Assembly (NCBI GenBank): GCA_964404035.1
Contig: CAYOIT010000074.1
Span: forward strand, 1 to 22,060
Direction of reading: 5' to 3'
Source: CAMBRF01 sp964404035
GTDB taxonomy: Bacteria; Verrucomicrobiota; Kiritimatiellia; CAIKKV01; CAITUY01
DNA: 22,060 nucleotides
The notes under the pieces were generated by a model. That model saw only the letters and a list, made by a program, of their open reading frames with translations, was not told where the DNA came from and made no database searches. This document shows positions 15,027-22,060 of this stretch, one piece after another (the first letter of the stretch is position 1; each line of letters opens with the position of its first letter). The translations under genes were made by a program, and so were the position numbers.

Positions 15027-16244
15027 ATGTCGACCTTATCCAAGCGAATCCTGGCGGAGGTCAGCCGCGACACTTACAAGGCCACGGGAACACGGCCGTT
15101 CTTCATGGGTCTGGGAGGGTACACGGGAGCGACGGGAGACACCCTCGGCGCCAGCGCCAAGGTCCGCCGCCTCAGAACCTACGCCCTGCATGAGAGTGTC
15201 AACACCGGCGAACCCTATTTCTTCGAGATCGTGCCCGGAATCACGAGCTGGCTAGTGGCGTTGGAGGACCGGCGGATCATCCATGGCGCCTTGATCGGCG
15301 GGGAGGTCTTTCCGGAGGAGGCACCGCCTGAAACCGAGGACTGCCTCCGCAGTCTCGCAGGACTGGGGCTGACTCCTGCGGCGGCCCGCGACTTTGCCGC
15401 GAGCCGGCCGGCCTTTGACTCAGCCCGTATCCGGGAGGCCGCCGAACACCTGCGCCGCACGTTCTACCAGATCAGCGGCTGGAAGCCCCTCCAGATGGAG
15501 GAGAACCGGCTGCGGGTCATGCAGCAGCAGCAGATTGCCGAAGCCATTGAGGACCAGAAACGCCGCGGGGGCTCCTCCGCCTATCCCTTTGAGAAGGAAC
15601 GGATTCTTCTGTCGCATATCCGAGCCGGCGACCAGGCCGGGGCGCGGCGTGTCCTGAACGAAATGCTGGGCGCCATGTACATGACCGCCCCCAAGCTGGT
15701 CGTGCTGCGCGCCCGCGCCATCGAACTGATGGGCTATCTCACCCGCACCGCCGTCGAAGACAGCCCCGTGATGGAATCGTTGATCGAACGCAACCACCAG
15801 TGGATGGAACGCCTGATTGGCGCCCGCGATTTTGAGGAACTGGCCCGTGTGCTGACGGACGCCCTGAATGACTTCATCGAAGGCATTTACCTGCACGGGT
15901 TCAACCGCTCCAACACCCATGTCAGCAAGGCCCTGGATTTCATCACGAGAAACTACACGAAACCCCTCGCCTTGGACGATATCGCCAGCGAAGTCGGCCT
16001 CAGTTCCTACCGGTTGGCTCACGTGATCAAGGCCCACACGGGGAAAACCATCCTGCAGATCATCACCCACGCGCGGATCCAGACGGCTCAGCATCTCCTG
16101 GAACACTCGGAGAAGTCCTGCACCGAAATCGCCTACGAGGTGGGGTTCAACGACCAGAGCTATTTCATCAAGCACTTCAAGCGGCTCACCGGCATCACCC
16201 CCGCCCGCTACCGCCGCACCCGGATGGTGCGTGCCCGGGACTAG
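15027..16244 (+). CDS. AraC-family transcriptional regulator with PocR-like sensor region
   Basis: The 405-residue one-component regulator has three parts. Residues about 1-150 look like a degenerate PocR-type ligand-binding domain (HESVNTGEPYFFEIVPGI and HGALIGGEV match its fold pattern), but the usual cysteines are absent. Residues about 185-290 form the helical middle domain (ERILLSHIRAGDQAGARRVL, RARAIELMGYLTR). Residues about 300-398 form the AraC DNA-binding domain, with LDDIASEVGLSSYRLAHVIK and CTEIAYEVGFNDQSYFIKHF helices and the TPARYRR end. It is divergent from the corrinoid gene, so it probably controls that gene. No strong ribosome site precedes the ATG at 15027. PocR in Salmonella responds to 1,2-propanediol; the ligand here is unknown. 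It shares architecture with the gapped regulator at 13020 and may be a paralogue. Confidence 0.88.
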   Translation: MSTLSKRILAEVSRDTYKATGTRPFFMGLGGYTGATGDTLGASAKVRRLRTYALHESVNTGEPYFFEIVPGITSWLVALEDRRIIHGALIGGEVFPEEAPPETEDCLRSLAGLGLTPAAARDFAASRPAFDSARIREAAEHLRRTFYQISGWKPLQMEENRLRVMQQQQIAEAIEDQKRRGGSSAYPFEKERILLSHIRAGDQAGARRVLNEMLGAMYMTAPKLVVLRARAIELMGYLTRTAVEDSPVMESLIERNHQWMERLIGARDFEELARVLTDALNDFIEGIYLHGFNRSNTHVSKALDFITRNYTKPLALDDIASEVGLSSYRLAHVIKAHTGKTILQIITHARIQTAQHLLEHSEKSCTEIAYEVGFNDQSYFIKHFKRLTGITPARYRRTRMVRARD

Positions 16245-16253
16245 AGCACCCGG

Positions 16254-16799
16254 TTACGCGCGAACCAGCGCCACGAGTTGGCGGCCATCCGTCTCCACGC
16301 GACGCAGTCCCCAGGCTTCGGCAATGAACTGAAAGGTGGATTCGGAATAGAACGCGATGTGGGTCTCGTCCGAAACGTAATGCCAGGCCGCAAAATCACG
16401 ATCCGGCGTCCACAGAGCCGTCATGACGACCAACAGCCCTCCCGGACGGATCAACCCGACGATACGATCGAGCTCGGCACAGGGCCGACGGAAATGCTCG
16501 AAGGTTTCAGTGGAGATCACCGCCTCAAACGGTTCACCGGGAGGGGGCGCGGGTGCAAAATGAGGATCGTACCCGATGGCCTTGAAGCCCTCGCGATTGA
16601 GCAGGGAAACCAGCACCGGTGCGGGCCCCGATCCGTAATCAAGCACCGTCGCCGGCGGCGGGGCGTGGCGCTTGAGACAGTCGATAGCCGGCCCCAAAAA
16701 TCGAACGTATCCTGTGTCTTCCAGACGGTTCTGATGAAGCTCGTAGCGGGCTCGTTCCTGCTCGGGAGTCACATGGGCAGACGCGGGAATGAACCTCAA
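16254..16799 (-). CDS. SAM-dependent methyltransferase; N-terminal zinc ribbon lies upstream without a normal start codon
   Basis: Class I methyltransferase of unknown substrate. From the TTG at 16799 it gives 181 residues with the SAM-binding loop LDYGSGPAPV, the acidic YDPHF, TETFEHF and the LIRPGGLLVVMT strand, plus WHYVSDETHIAFYS and the early ELHQN motif typical of its family. Members normally begin with a zinc ribbon. In this frame, directly upstream, codons from 16877 down to 16803 encode CPLC and CGRC pairs, followed without a break by the called part. No ATG, GTG or TTG occurs in this frame between 16800 and the upstream in-frame stop. The true start is therefore non-canonical, or a sequence error hides it; pcnB ends at 16904 just upstream, so translational coupling is possible. 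Convergent with the AraC gene, nine bases apart. Confidence 0.8.
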   Translation of the reverse strand: MRFIPASAHVTPEQERARYELHQNRLEDTGYVRFLGPAIDCLKRHAPPPATVLDYGSGPAPVLVSLLNREGFKAIGYDPHFAPAPPPGEPFEAVISTETFEHFRRPCAELDRIVGLIRPGGLLVVMTALWTPDRDFAAWHYVSDETHIAFYSESTFQFIAEAWGLRRVETDGRQLVALVRA

Positions 16800-16903
16800 G
16801 TCGCAGCGTCCGCACCAGTGAACCGGCCGCCGGGGAAGTTGCCTGAAAAAGGGAGCGGCAACGCCACACAGGGGACAGGAGACTGGGGCGCGGTCCTCCG
16901 TCG

Positions 16904-18268
16904 TTACCCCTCTGCCAGCGCCGGCGCGCCTTCGGCGCCTTCCGGAGCTCCGGGCCCGCGAGGGGCTCGAAACGACTTGCCACGCCGGCCGCGACGACCA
17001 CCGCCGGCACGCCGGCTCCGTCCGCGTCCGGGTACAAACTCATGTTCAGGAGACGGATCCCAAGGGGTCGCCTGCAGCCGTTCCAGGGCCTCACGGTGTT
17101 CCCCCGTGAACCGGACCATGAACTCCAGGTAAGCCACGGCCTCGGGAAAGAAAGCACGGGTCGCCAGAGGCTTCGCCCGCATCCCGCCGTCGGCGGTCAA
17201 TCGCGGTTGCGAGGCCAGAATCTCAGCCGAGCGATAGCGCACGATCTTCGGCACCTGAACCCGTTCGGTCAGTCCGCCGAAATGCTCCAGCGTCACCGAA
17301 TGCAGCGCAAGTCCGCGATGCTGCCCCTGCGCGGTCAACTCGCCCGCCCGCGCCTCGTGCATGCCGCCAAACATCAATGAGAAGAGAAGAGCTGGCGAAA
17401 CCTCGCGTCCTTGCTGGCGCCATTCGTCCACCTGCCGCAACGCCTCGCTGATGCGCTGGCATTGCGGGGTTCCCGACTTCGGGCCGAGCCATGACCCGAC
17501 CTCGGGGAACAACATCTCGTACAGGCCAAAGTCGCGCAGCAGGGTATACGCCTTTTGCGCGGCGCCGCAGAAGAACAGCTTCTGCACTTCCTCGTAAAGT
17601 CGCGACCGGTTAGCCAGGGCCAGCTTGGAACTCTCGGCCCGGATCGCCTGCTCGGTCTGAGGCTCGAAGGTCAGGTCCAGCGCCGCCGCAAAGCGGACCG
17701 CCCGGATCATCCGGACGGGATCTTCCACGCAACGCGCGCAGGGATCGCCGATAAACCGCAGCACCCGGGCCTGCAAATCGGCCAGCCCACCCACATAGTC
17801 GATCACAGAATAATCGCGGATATTGTAGAAAAGGGCATTGATCGTGAAATCCCGGCGACGGGCATCCTGATCGGGTGTTCCAAAAACGTTGTCGCGAACC
17901 ACGACACCGTCATCATTGGTCACATGATGGATGCCGTTCTGCTCTTCATCGGCTTCATCGGGCACCTCATCCGAGCGAAAGGTCGCCACCTCGATGATCT
18001 TCTGTCCATAGAAGACATGGGCAAGCCGGAACCGGCGTCCGATCAAACGGCAATTCCGAAAGACTCTTCGAAGCTCATTCGGCGTGGCATCGGTGACAAT
18101 GTCAAAATCCTTGGGCTTCCGGCCCAACAACAGATCTCTGACTCCGCCCCCGGCAATATACGCAACATAACCGGCCTCTTTCAGGCCGTAGAGCACCCGC
18201 AAAGCCTCCTGGCTGACATTCTGGCGGCTTAACGAATGACTCTCCCTCGGTACAACAACTGGATCCAC
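16904..18268 (-). CDS. pcnB: Poly(A) polymerase PcnB
   Basis: Adds poly(A) tails to RNA 3' ends, promoting decay. The 454 residues carry the class II nucleotidyltransferase motif GGGVRDLLLGRKPKDFDIVTD (cut: GGGVRDLLLG at 40-49, catalytic DFD at 54-56), then FRNCRLIGRRFRLAHVF and RRRDFTINALFYN. The N-terminal VPRESHSLSRQNVS is typical of PcnB rather than CCA-adding enzyme. The C-terminus is a basic Arg/Gly-rich tail followed by an Ala/Pro/Glu-rich end. The GTG start at 18268 has GAGGAG five bases upstream. A TATACT -10 box lies at 18299-18304 on this strand, with a poor -35. The zinc-ribbon methyltransferase follows it with almost no space, so the two are probably cotranscribed. Confident. Confidence 0.93.
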   Translation of the reverse strand: MDPVVVPRESHSLSRQNVSQEALRVLYGLKEAGYVAYIAGGGVRDLLLGRKPKDFDIVTDATPNELRRVFRNCRLIGRRFRLAHVFYGQKIIEVATFRSDEVPDEADEEQNGIHHVTNDDGVVVRDNVFGTPDQDARRRDFTINALFYNIRDYSVIDYVGGLADLQARVLRFIGDPCARCVEDPVRMIRAVRFAAALDLTFEPQTEQAIRAESSKLALANRSRLYEEVQKLFFCGAAQKAYTLLRDFGLYEMLFPEVGSWLGPKSGTPQCQRISEALRQVDEWRQQGREVSPALLFSLMFGGMHEARAGELTAQGQHRGLALHSVTLEHFGGLTERVQVPKIVRYRSAEILASQPRLTADGGMRAKPLATRAFFPEAVAYLEFMVRFTGEHREALERLQATPWDPSPEHEFVPGRGRSRRAGGGRRGRRGKSFRAPRGPGAPEGAEGAPALAEG

Positions 18269-18377
18269 TACTTCTCCTCTGTTATGACAGGCGCGTACAG
18301 TATAGCTGAAGATGATTCTTAAAACACTCCAAAAATGCGCCTTCCCGACGGAAGTAGTCTTCCCGACGCTTGTGACG

Positions 18378-18407
18378 TTGACGTGTGACGCCGTTTTCCC
18401 CTAGTTT
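18378..18407 (+). promoter_or_regulatory. Putative promoter of the hydrolase-tcdA operon
   Basis: TTGACG (18378-18383), an 18 bp spacer and TAGTTT (18402-18407) precede the AAAGGA ribosome site (18421-18426). The -35 lies inside a TGTGACG direct repeat (18371-18377 and 18384-18390). A 10 bp direct repeat CTTCCCGACG occurs just upstream (18341-18350 and 18359-18368). Either repeat could be an operator. Confidence 0.35.
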
Positions 18408-18432
18408 ATTCCCCTCAACCAAAGGAATTCCA

Positions 18433-19257
18433 ATGGAAGCCGAAAAACCCTCTGAGTCATCCATCTGGCTGTGGTCGGAAGCCGAAATGTCAGCCGGCAG
18501 CGGCGCGTTTCGTCCCTGGCTCGATCCCTATGTCCTCGACACCCCGGCTCCGCTTGGCGCGGTGCTCATCTGCCCCGGCGGCGGCTATGGCGGACGTGCC
18601 GCACACGAAGGGATCACCATCGCCCAACGGCTCAACAAGGCCGGGTTCCATGCCTTCGTGGTGCATTACCGTGTGGCGCCCCATCGCCACCCCGCACCTC
18701 TGCTGGATGTCTCCCGCGCCATGCGCCTGATTCGTCAGGGCGCGGCGAAGTGGAAGGTCTCCCCGCAGCACATTGCCGTTTGCGGCTTTTCCGCCGGCGG
18801 ACACCTGGCCGCCAGTCTCGGCACCCATTTCAATCGTGACTACCTGAAAGGCAGGCAGGCGGTCGACCAGCTGTCCAACCGTCCGGACGCCTCACTCCTC
18901 TGTTACCCGGTCATTTCATCCGGTCCCTTCGCCAACCGTGGCTCCTTCATAAACTTGCTGGGTAATGACGCCACTCCCGAGCAGTTGTGGGAGATGTCGC
19001 TCGAACTCCAGGTCACCCCCAAGACACCGCCGGCGTTTCTCTGGAGCACCGTGGACGACAGTGCCGTTCCGGTGGAGAACAGCCTGCTCTTTGCCGCCGC
19101 CTTGCGCCAGGCAGGCGTGGCCTATGAAATGCACCTGTACCCCAAGGGTCCGCACGGACTGGGTCTGGCCGAGCAGAGTCCGCATATCGCCACTTGGATG
19201 CCCCTGGCCTGCCACTGGTTGACCGACCTTGGATGGCCGTCGGCAGCACCCCTATGA
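18433..19257 (+). CDS. Alpha/beta-hydrolase, BD-FAE/acetyl-esterase-like
   Basis: Probably deacylates a carbohydrate ester or small ester in the cytoplasm; no signal peptide is visible. The 274 residues have the oxyanion loop CPGGGYGG (47-54), the nucleophile elbow GFSAGG with Ser120, an acid in VDDSAVP (Asp208 or Asp209) and the catalytic His in KGPHGLG (His241). HYRVAPHRHPAPLLD matches the family of acetyl-xylan-esterase-like and BD-FAE hydrolases. AAAGGA lies six bases before the ATG at 18433; an in-frame ATG at 18385 has no such site. It overlaps tcdA by four bases (ATGA), so the two are cotranscribed though functionally unrelated. The family is sure; the substrate is not known. Confidence 0.9.
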   Translation: MEAEKPSESSIWLWSEAEMSAGSGAFRPWLDPYVLDTPAPLGAVLICPGGGYGGRAAHEGITIAQRLNKAGFHAFVVHYRVAPHRHPAPLLDVSRAMRLIRQGAAKWKVSPQHIAVCGFSAGGHLAASLGTHFNRDYLKGRQAVDQLSNRPDASLLCYPVISSGPFANRGSFINLLGNDATPEQLWEMSLELQVTPKTPPAFLWSTVDDSAVPVENSLLFAAALRQAGVAYEMHLYPKGPHGLGLAEQSPHIATWMPLACHWLTDLGWPSAAPL

Positions 19258-20138
19258 CTCATGCTTCTCCCGGCACTCCCTGTCGTGGACATTTGTTCCA
19301 TCGCACCGCCATGCTGGTCGGAAAGCCGGCCATGGAACGGCTGGGTGCCCTTCGTGTGGCGGTCTTCGGTGTGGGAGGAGTCGGGAGTTGGACCGCCGAA
19401 GCCCTGGTCCGCTCAGGCGTCGAATGCCTGACGCTGGTGGATTCCGACGTCGTCTGCGCCACCAACGTCAACCGCCAGCTTCAGGCCACGACGGCCAGTG
19501 TCGGGCAGCCGAAAGTGGAGGAACTCAAGAAGCGCCTGCTCGAGATCAACCCGCATGCCCGTATTGAGGCCCGTCAGAAAGTCTACAACGAACGGAGCGC
19601 CGACCAGTTTGACCTGCGCACCTTCGACTACGTGATCGACGCCATCGACAGCCTCTGCAACAAGGTCCTGCTGATTCAGCGGTGCAAGGAAGCCGGGGTA
19701 ACCATTTATGCGTCGATGGGTGCCGGCGCGAAACTGGACCCCACCCAGATCAAGGTGGCCAAACTCGCGGATACCTGCATGTGCCCGCTCGCCCGCATGG
19801 TGCGCAAACGGCTGGGACGTCGTGGGATCCCTGCCGATTTCCTGTGCGTCTACAGCGAGGAACCCCCGCGCGACCCGGCCACCGAAACGCTGTGCGGAAC
19901 AGGCCAGTGCGCCTGCAGTCATACGCACCCCAAAACCGCCGAGGCCGACGCTGAAAACCCGGACTGGTGCGCCCGAAAGACCCGTGTCAATGGCACTGCC
20001 GTTCATATCACCGCGGTATTCGGATTCATGCTGGCGGGTTTGGTCATGCAGGATGTGGTAGCGCGAGTGAAGTCTGGGAACGTCCAACCACCAACGTCCA
20101 ACGCCCAACACCCAACGGGAAAAGTCGCTCCAACTTGA
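19254..20138 (+). CDS. tcdA: TcdA, tRNA threonylcarbamoyladenosine dehydratase
   Basis: ATP-dependent E1-like enzyme that cyclises t6A37 of tRNA to ct6A. In 294 residues it shows the nucleotide-binding FGVGGVGSW, VDSDVVCATNVNRQ, the long ATPase core with DAIDSLCNK and ASMGAGAK, and a C-terminal Cys region (CGTGQCACSH). The start at 19254 overlaps the hydrolase stop (ATGA) and keeps the expected HLFHRTAMLVG lead-in; no ribosome site is obvious, fitting translational coupling. An ATG at 19311 would remove that lead-in. The conserved fold ends near VMQDVVARV. The last 20 or so residues (SGNVQPPTSNAQ...) are encoded by a heptad repeat element that supplies the stop codon, so the tail is probably not functional. 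Confident. Confidence 0.93.
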   Translation: MTHASPGTPCRGHLFHRTAMLVGKPAMERLGALRVAVFGVGGVGSWTAEALVRSGVECLTLVDSDVVCATNVNRQLQATTASVGQPKVEELKKRLLEINPHARIEARQKVYNERSADQFDLRTFDYVIDAIDSLCNKVLLIQRCKEAGVTIYASMGAGAKLDPTQIKVAKLADTCMCPLARMVRKRLGRRGIPADFLCVYSEEPPRDPATETLCGTGQCACSHTHPKTAEADAENPDWCARKTRVNGTAVHITAVFGFMLAGLVMQDVVARVKSGNVQPPTSNAQHPTGKVAPT

Positions 20139-20178
20139 ACGTTGGAGGTTCGTTGTTGGTCGTTGAATGTTGGAGGTT
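20080..20178. repeat. Degenerate heptad repeat with inverted halves
   Basis: On the plus strand CCAAC units repeat about every seven bases (from 20084 to about 20118). After a spacer, GTTGG/GTTGA-type units repeat with the same period (about 20139-20175). The second half is roughly the reverse complement of the first, so the RNA could fold into a long imperfect hairpin. It starts inside the tcdA coding sequence and contains its stop (20136-20138), and may act as a terminator-like structure. Confidence 0.72.
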
Positions 20179-20356
20179 CTGCCCGCATCTCCAACCCCTG
20201 CGACTCCCCCGCCGTCCACAAGCTCACCACCCGCGGCAGATTCATCACCCGAAGCGGATGGCAGTTGCCCCGCCAAGCGCCGTGGTACAACCCCCAAAAT
20301 CGGCGCCCGAGTAGGCCGAGTCCTACAGAAGTGTAGAAGATGCGCCTACACCCGTC
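20179..20356. other. Intergenic region without recognised gene
   Basis: This 178 bp stretch between the heptad repeat and the DUF2442 stop contains only short Pro/Arg-rich open frames of low complexity. I see no coding signal, tRNA or clear terminator. Confidence 0.5.
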
Positions 20357-20728
20357 CTACTGACGAGGTTTCCTCTTGGCGAGGCGCGTTCTCGGTCTTG
20401 GGGTGGCCGGGGGGCTGACGATATATTCGGCGTGCCGTTCGGCAACGGCTGGAACCGGTTGGTCCAGTTTGACCGGCATCCGACCTTCGACGATATGCTG
20501 CACCTCGATATCTTCGTCAAGTTCTGGCCAGTGCAGCATCCGCCCCTGTCCATGGACCTCGAAATGACCGCGTTGCCGCCTGGTGGCCTTCGCGAGACGG
20601 GGGTAACAGCGATACGGAACCGCAACTCGTCGTCCATCATTGAGAAGCACGATGAAGTCATCCTTGCCGACAGCAAGACCCATTGCCCGGACGGGACGAA
20701 CGCCAGTTTCAACAAGCGAAGTGCTCAT
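20357..20728 (-). CDS. DUF2442 domain protein
   Basis: Function unknown. In the 123 residues the DUF2442 pattern is visible: a short strand VGKDDFIVLLNDGRRVAVP, YPRLAKAT, GQGRMLHWPELDEDIEVQHIVEG. The C-terminal 40 residues are a basic Pro/Arg/Lys-rich tail. It overlaps the preceding DUF4160 gene by 20 bp, with GGGAGA eight bases before its ATG. The two families are very often encoded together and have been suggested as toxin-antitoxin-like or mobile accessory pairs; that is inference here. Base composition is similar to the surroundings. Sure of the domain, not of the role. Confidence 0.85.
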   Translation of the reverse strand: MSTSLVETGVRPVRAMGLAVGKDDFIVLLNDGRRVAVPYRCYPRLAKATRRQRGHFEVHGQGRMLHWPELDEDIEVQHIVEGRMPVKLDQPVPAVAERHAEYIVSPPATPRPRTRLAKRKPRQ

Positions 20729-20942
20729 GCCATTTCTCCCGGATCAATCCCGCATTCTCTTTCACAATCTCCAACATGACTCGGTTGTCGTGTGCACTGA
20801 AGTCGGACCAAGCCACGGACAATGGCGAGAGCCACACCTTCGCATCGCGGTCTCCTTTGCGGATATGCACGTGCATCGGTTCCGAGCCGTCAAAACTCAC
20901 AAAATACAATCGGTATCCCTTGACCCGGATAATAGTCGGCAT
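20709..20942 (-). CDS. DUF4160 domain protein
   Basis: Function unknown. The 77-residue protein matches DUF4160 almost end to end: MPTIIRVKGYRLYFVS, EPMHVHIRKGDRDAKVWL, then a helical half with IVKENAGLIREKWHEHF. AGGAG lies seven bases before the ATG at 20942. It is the first gene of a two-gene unit with DUF2442 (20 bp overlap). A weak TTGTCA (21013-21018) lies upstream on this strand, but no convincing -10 follows it. Its small size, the conserved His in HVH and the fixed pairing resemble toxin-antitoxin modules, but no nuclease motif is recognisable, so the role stays open. Confidence 0.86.
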   Translation of the reverse strand: MPTIIRVKGYRLYFVSFDGSEPMHVHIRKGDRDAKVWLSPLSVAWSDFSAHDNRVMLEIVKENAGLIREKWHEHFAC

Positions 20943-21139
20943 TGCCTTCTCCTGTTATCTCGAAGACTCCCAGAGCAGGAGATGCAAGTCAATATTGAGC
21001 GTATGATAACTTTGACAATTTCAGAAGGCGGCGGACGGCTCGGTTACTGGTTCAAGTTAGCCGCGAGAAGGGATGACATTGTCCTTCCGACCTCCCACCC
21101 CGATACCCCGTCACTCCCCTACTCCGGCACTCTTGCCGC
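20943..21139. other. Short intergenic region
   Basis: 197 bp between the QueG-like gene and the DUF4160/DUF2442 pair. It holds the presumed promoter of the pair; no other feature was found. Confidence 0.4.
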
Positions 21140-22060
21140 TTACCGCTTCCCTCCTGCCTCCACCGCCCGCCGTGCATTGGCATGCCAGCGAGCCAGGTTG
21201 TCTTCGGATATGTAACTGAACAGGGGAAAGACAACCTTCCGATACGTCTCCTGATCCATGGCCGCCAGGGCCTCGGGCGTCAGTTGATCAAGGACCTCAT
21301 CCAGCCAGGGTGTGGGCTCCCGCCTTTCCCACTTCCCTTTGTTCATGGGGCACACCTGTTGGCACACGTCGCACCCATAAATCCATTTCCCCATCTTCTC
21401 CCAAAGCTCGGGCGCGATCGGCTCCGGCGCTTCAAAGGTGAGATAGGCTGTGCATCGGTCCTGGCGCATCACGTACGGCTCGCACAAGGCTCCGGTCGGA
21501 CAGGCCTTGATGCAGGCTCGGCAGCCCTCCGGACAGGGAGCCGGAGCGGCGGGCGTATCCGCCTCCATTTCCGCATCCACCATCCATGATTCGATATTGA
21601 TCCAGGAGCCGCACCCGTCGGCATAGGCAAAGTTGTTCCGCCCAAAGCCGGCCACACCGGCCCGTACCGCCGCCGCACGGCCCGGAACTCCGCCCGTCTT
21701 GACCCGCAGTCCCAGTCGCTTCAAGCCGGCCTTCATGCTTCCCGGCATGCCGTTGTCGGGACAGGCCTTGATGCGGCGGTCGCAGAGATAGTTGCGCGCG
21801 ATCAAACCGACCAGCCTGTCAGGAATCGCATACTTCCCATAGTGCCGGACGCATACCACAATGGACCGGGCCCAGGGCGCGACGGCCCGCGGCTCCACCC
21901 TGCCCTCGAGTTCGCGGTACAGTTCGGCGGCTTCTGGAAACCGCGTGATCCGGTCCTGTAAGGCCGCCCGGTAGTCTTCGAACGGCTGCGTGCCGGCGAT
22001 GCCGCACGCGGCATACCCCACCTCCGCCGCCAGCGCCTTGATTTGCGTTTTGATGGTCAC
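21140..22060 (-). CDS. QueG-like double [4Fe-4S] protein (epoxyqueuosine reductase family, divergent)
   Basis: The 306 visible residues start with a GTG at the window edge (MTIKTQIKALAAEVGYAACGIA), which fits the family start, but the true start could lie beyond. The C-terminal half closely follows QueG: a ferredoxin module with C176, C180, C183 and C187 (CRACIKACPTGA), the partly conserved EPYVMRQDRCTAYLTFE, and a second cluster motif YGCDVCQQVCP (C230, C233, C237). The N-terminal half is divergent: where QueG has VDSAP with the catalytic Asp, this protein has VKTGGVPGR, so the acid is missing. It ends about where QueG's HEAT-like tail would begin. It may be a redox partner or a QueG paralogue rather than a true epoxyqueuosine reductase. 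A corrinoid reductase role is possible but unproven. Confidence 0.8.
   Translation of the reverse strand: MTIKTQIKALAAEVGYAACGIAGTQPFEDYRAALQDRITRFPEAAELYRELEGRVEPRAVAPWARSIVVCVRHYGKYAIPDRLVGLIARNYLCDRRIKACPDNGMPGSMKAGLKRLGLRVKTGGVPGRAAAVRAGVAGFGRNNFAYADGCGSWINIESWMVDAEMEADTPAAPAPCPEGCRACIKACPTGALCEPYVMRQDRCTAYLTFEAPEPIAPELWEKMGKWIYGCDVCQQVCPMNKGKWERREPTPWLDEVLDQLTPEALAAMDQETYRKVVFPLFSYISEDNLARWHANARRAVEAGGKR

Noticed and set aside
16639..17157. 172-codon minus-strand open frame spanning the pcnB/methyltransferase junction
   Set aside because: Runs in a third frame across the ends of two real genes and has no domain.

Overview
This is a GC-rich draft bacterial contig: exactly 100 N interrupt one gene, so it is probably a metagenome or draft assembly. 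Three things point to the PVC superphylum, most likely Kiritimatiellota or another anaerobic Verrucomicrobiota/Lentisphaerae-type lineage. They are a secreted beta-rich protein with a C-terminal EF-hand/thrombospondin-3-like motif and a Phe-Tyr-Arg-Val end, a full McsA-McsB-ClpC arginine-phosphorylation/protease locus in what otherwise looks Gram-negative, and degenerate heptad repeats. This assignment is an inference from gene style, not a phylogeny.

Layout. (1) 1-4237, minus strand: ilvE, mcsA, mcsB and clpC (clpC is cut by the left edge), tightly packed or overlapping, with no ctsR repressor in the window. (2) 4497-5987, plus: a secreted protein ending at a strong bidirectional terminator (6008-6040). 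(3) 6066-12886, minus: a six-gene one-carbon operon in the order homocysteine methyltransferase, methyltetrahydrofolate:corrinoid methyltransferase, formate-THF ligase, MetF-like reductase, FolD, and a stand-alone AICAR transformylase. (4) 13020-16244: a corrinoid (B12) protein gene on the minus strand between two AraC-family regulators on the plus strand, the first broken by the N gap. (5) 16254-18268, minus: pcnB followed by a zinc-ribbon SAM methyltransferase. (6) 18433-20138, plus: an alpha/beta-hydrolase and tcdA (overlapping ATGA), ending in a heptad repeat. (7) 20357-20942, minus: an overlapping DUF4160/DUF2442 pair. (8) 21140-22060, minus: a QueG-like iron-sulfur protein at the right edge.

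The most interesting part is the 6-15 kb block. Together its products can activate formate to 10-formyl-THF (Fhs), convert it to methylene-THF (FolD) and methyl-THF (MetF-like), move the methyl to a corrinoid protein (MeTr plus the MtaC/MtbC-like protein) and deliver it to homocysteine. The formyl-THF pool also feeds purine synthesis through the stand-alone AICAR transformylase. In effect the first three domains of MetH are split into separate genes and coupled to the methyl branch of the Wood-Ljungdahl pathway, with two AraC regulators beside them. No CODH/acetyl-CoA synthase genes and no recognisable corrinoid reactivator lie in the window.
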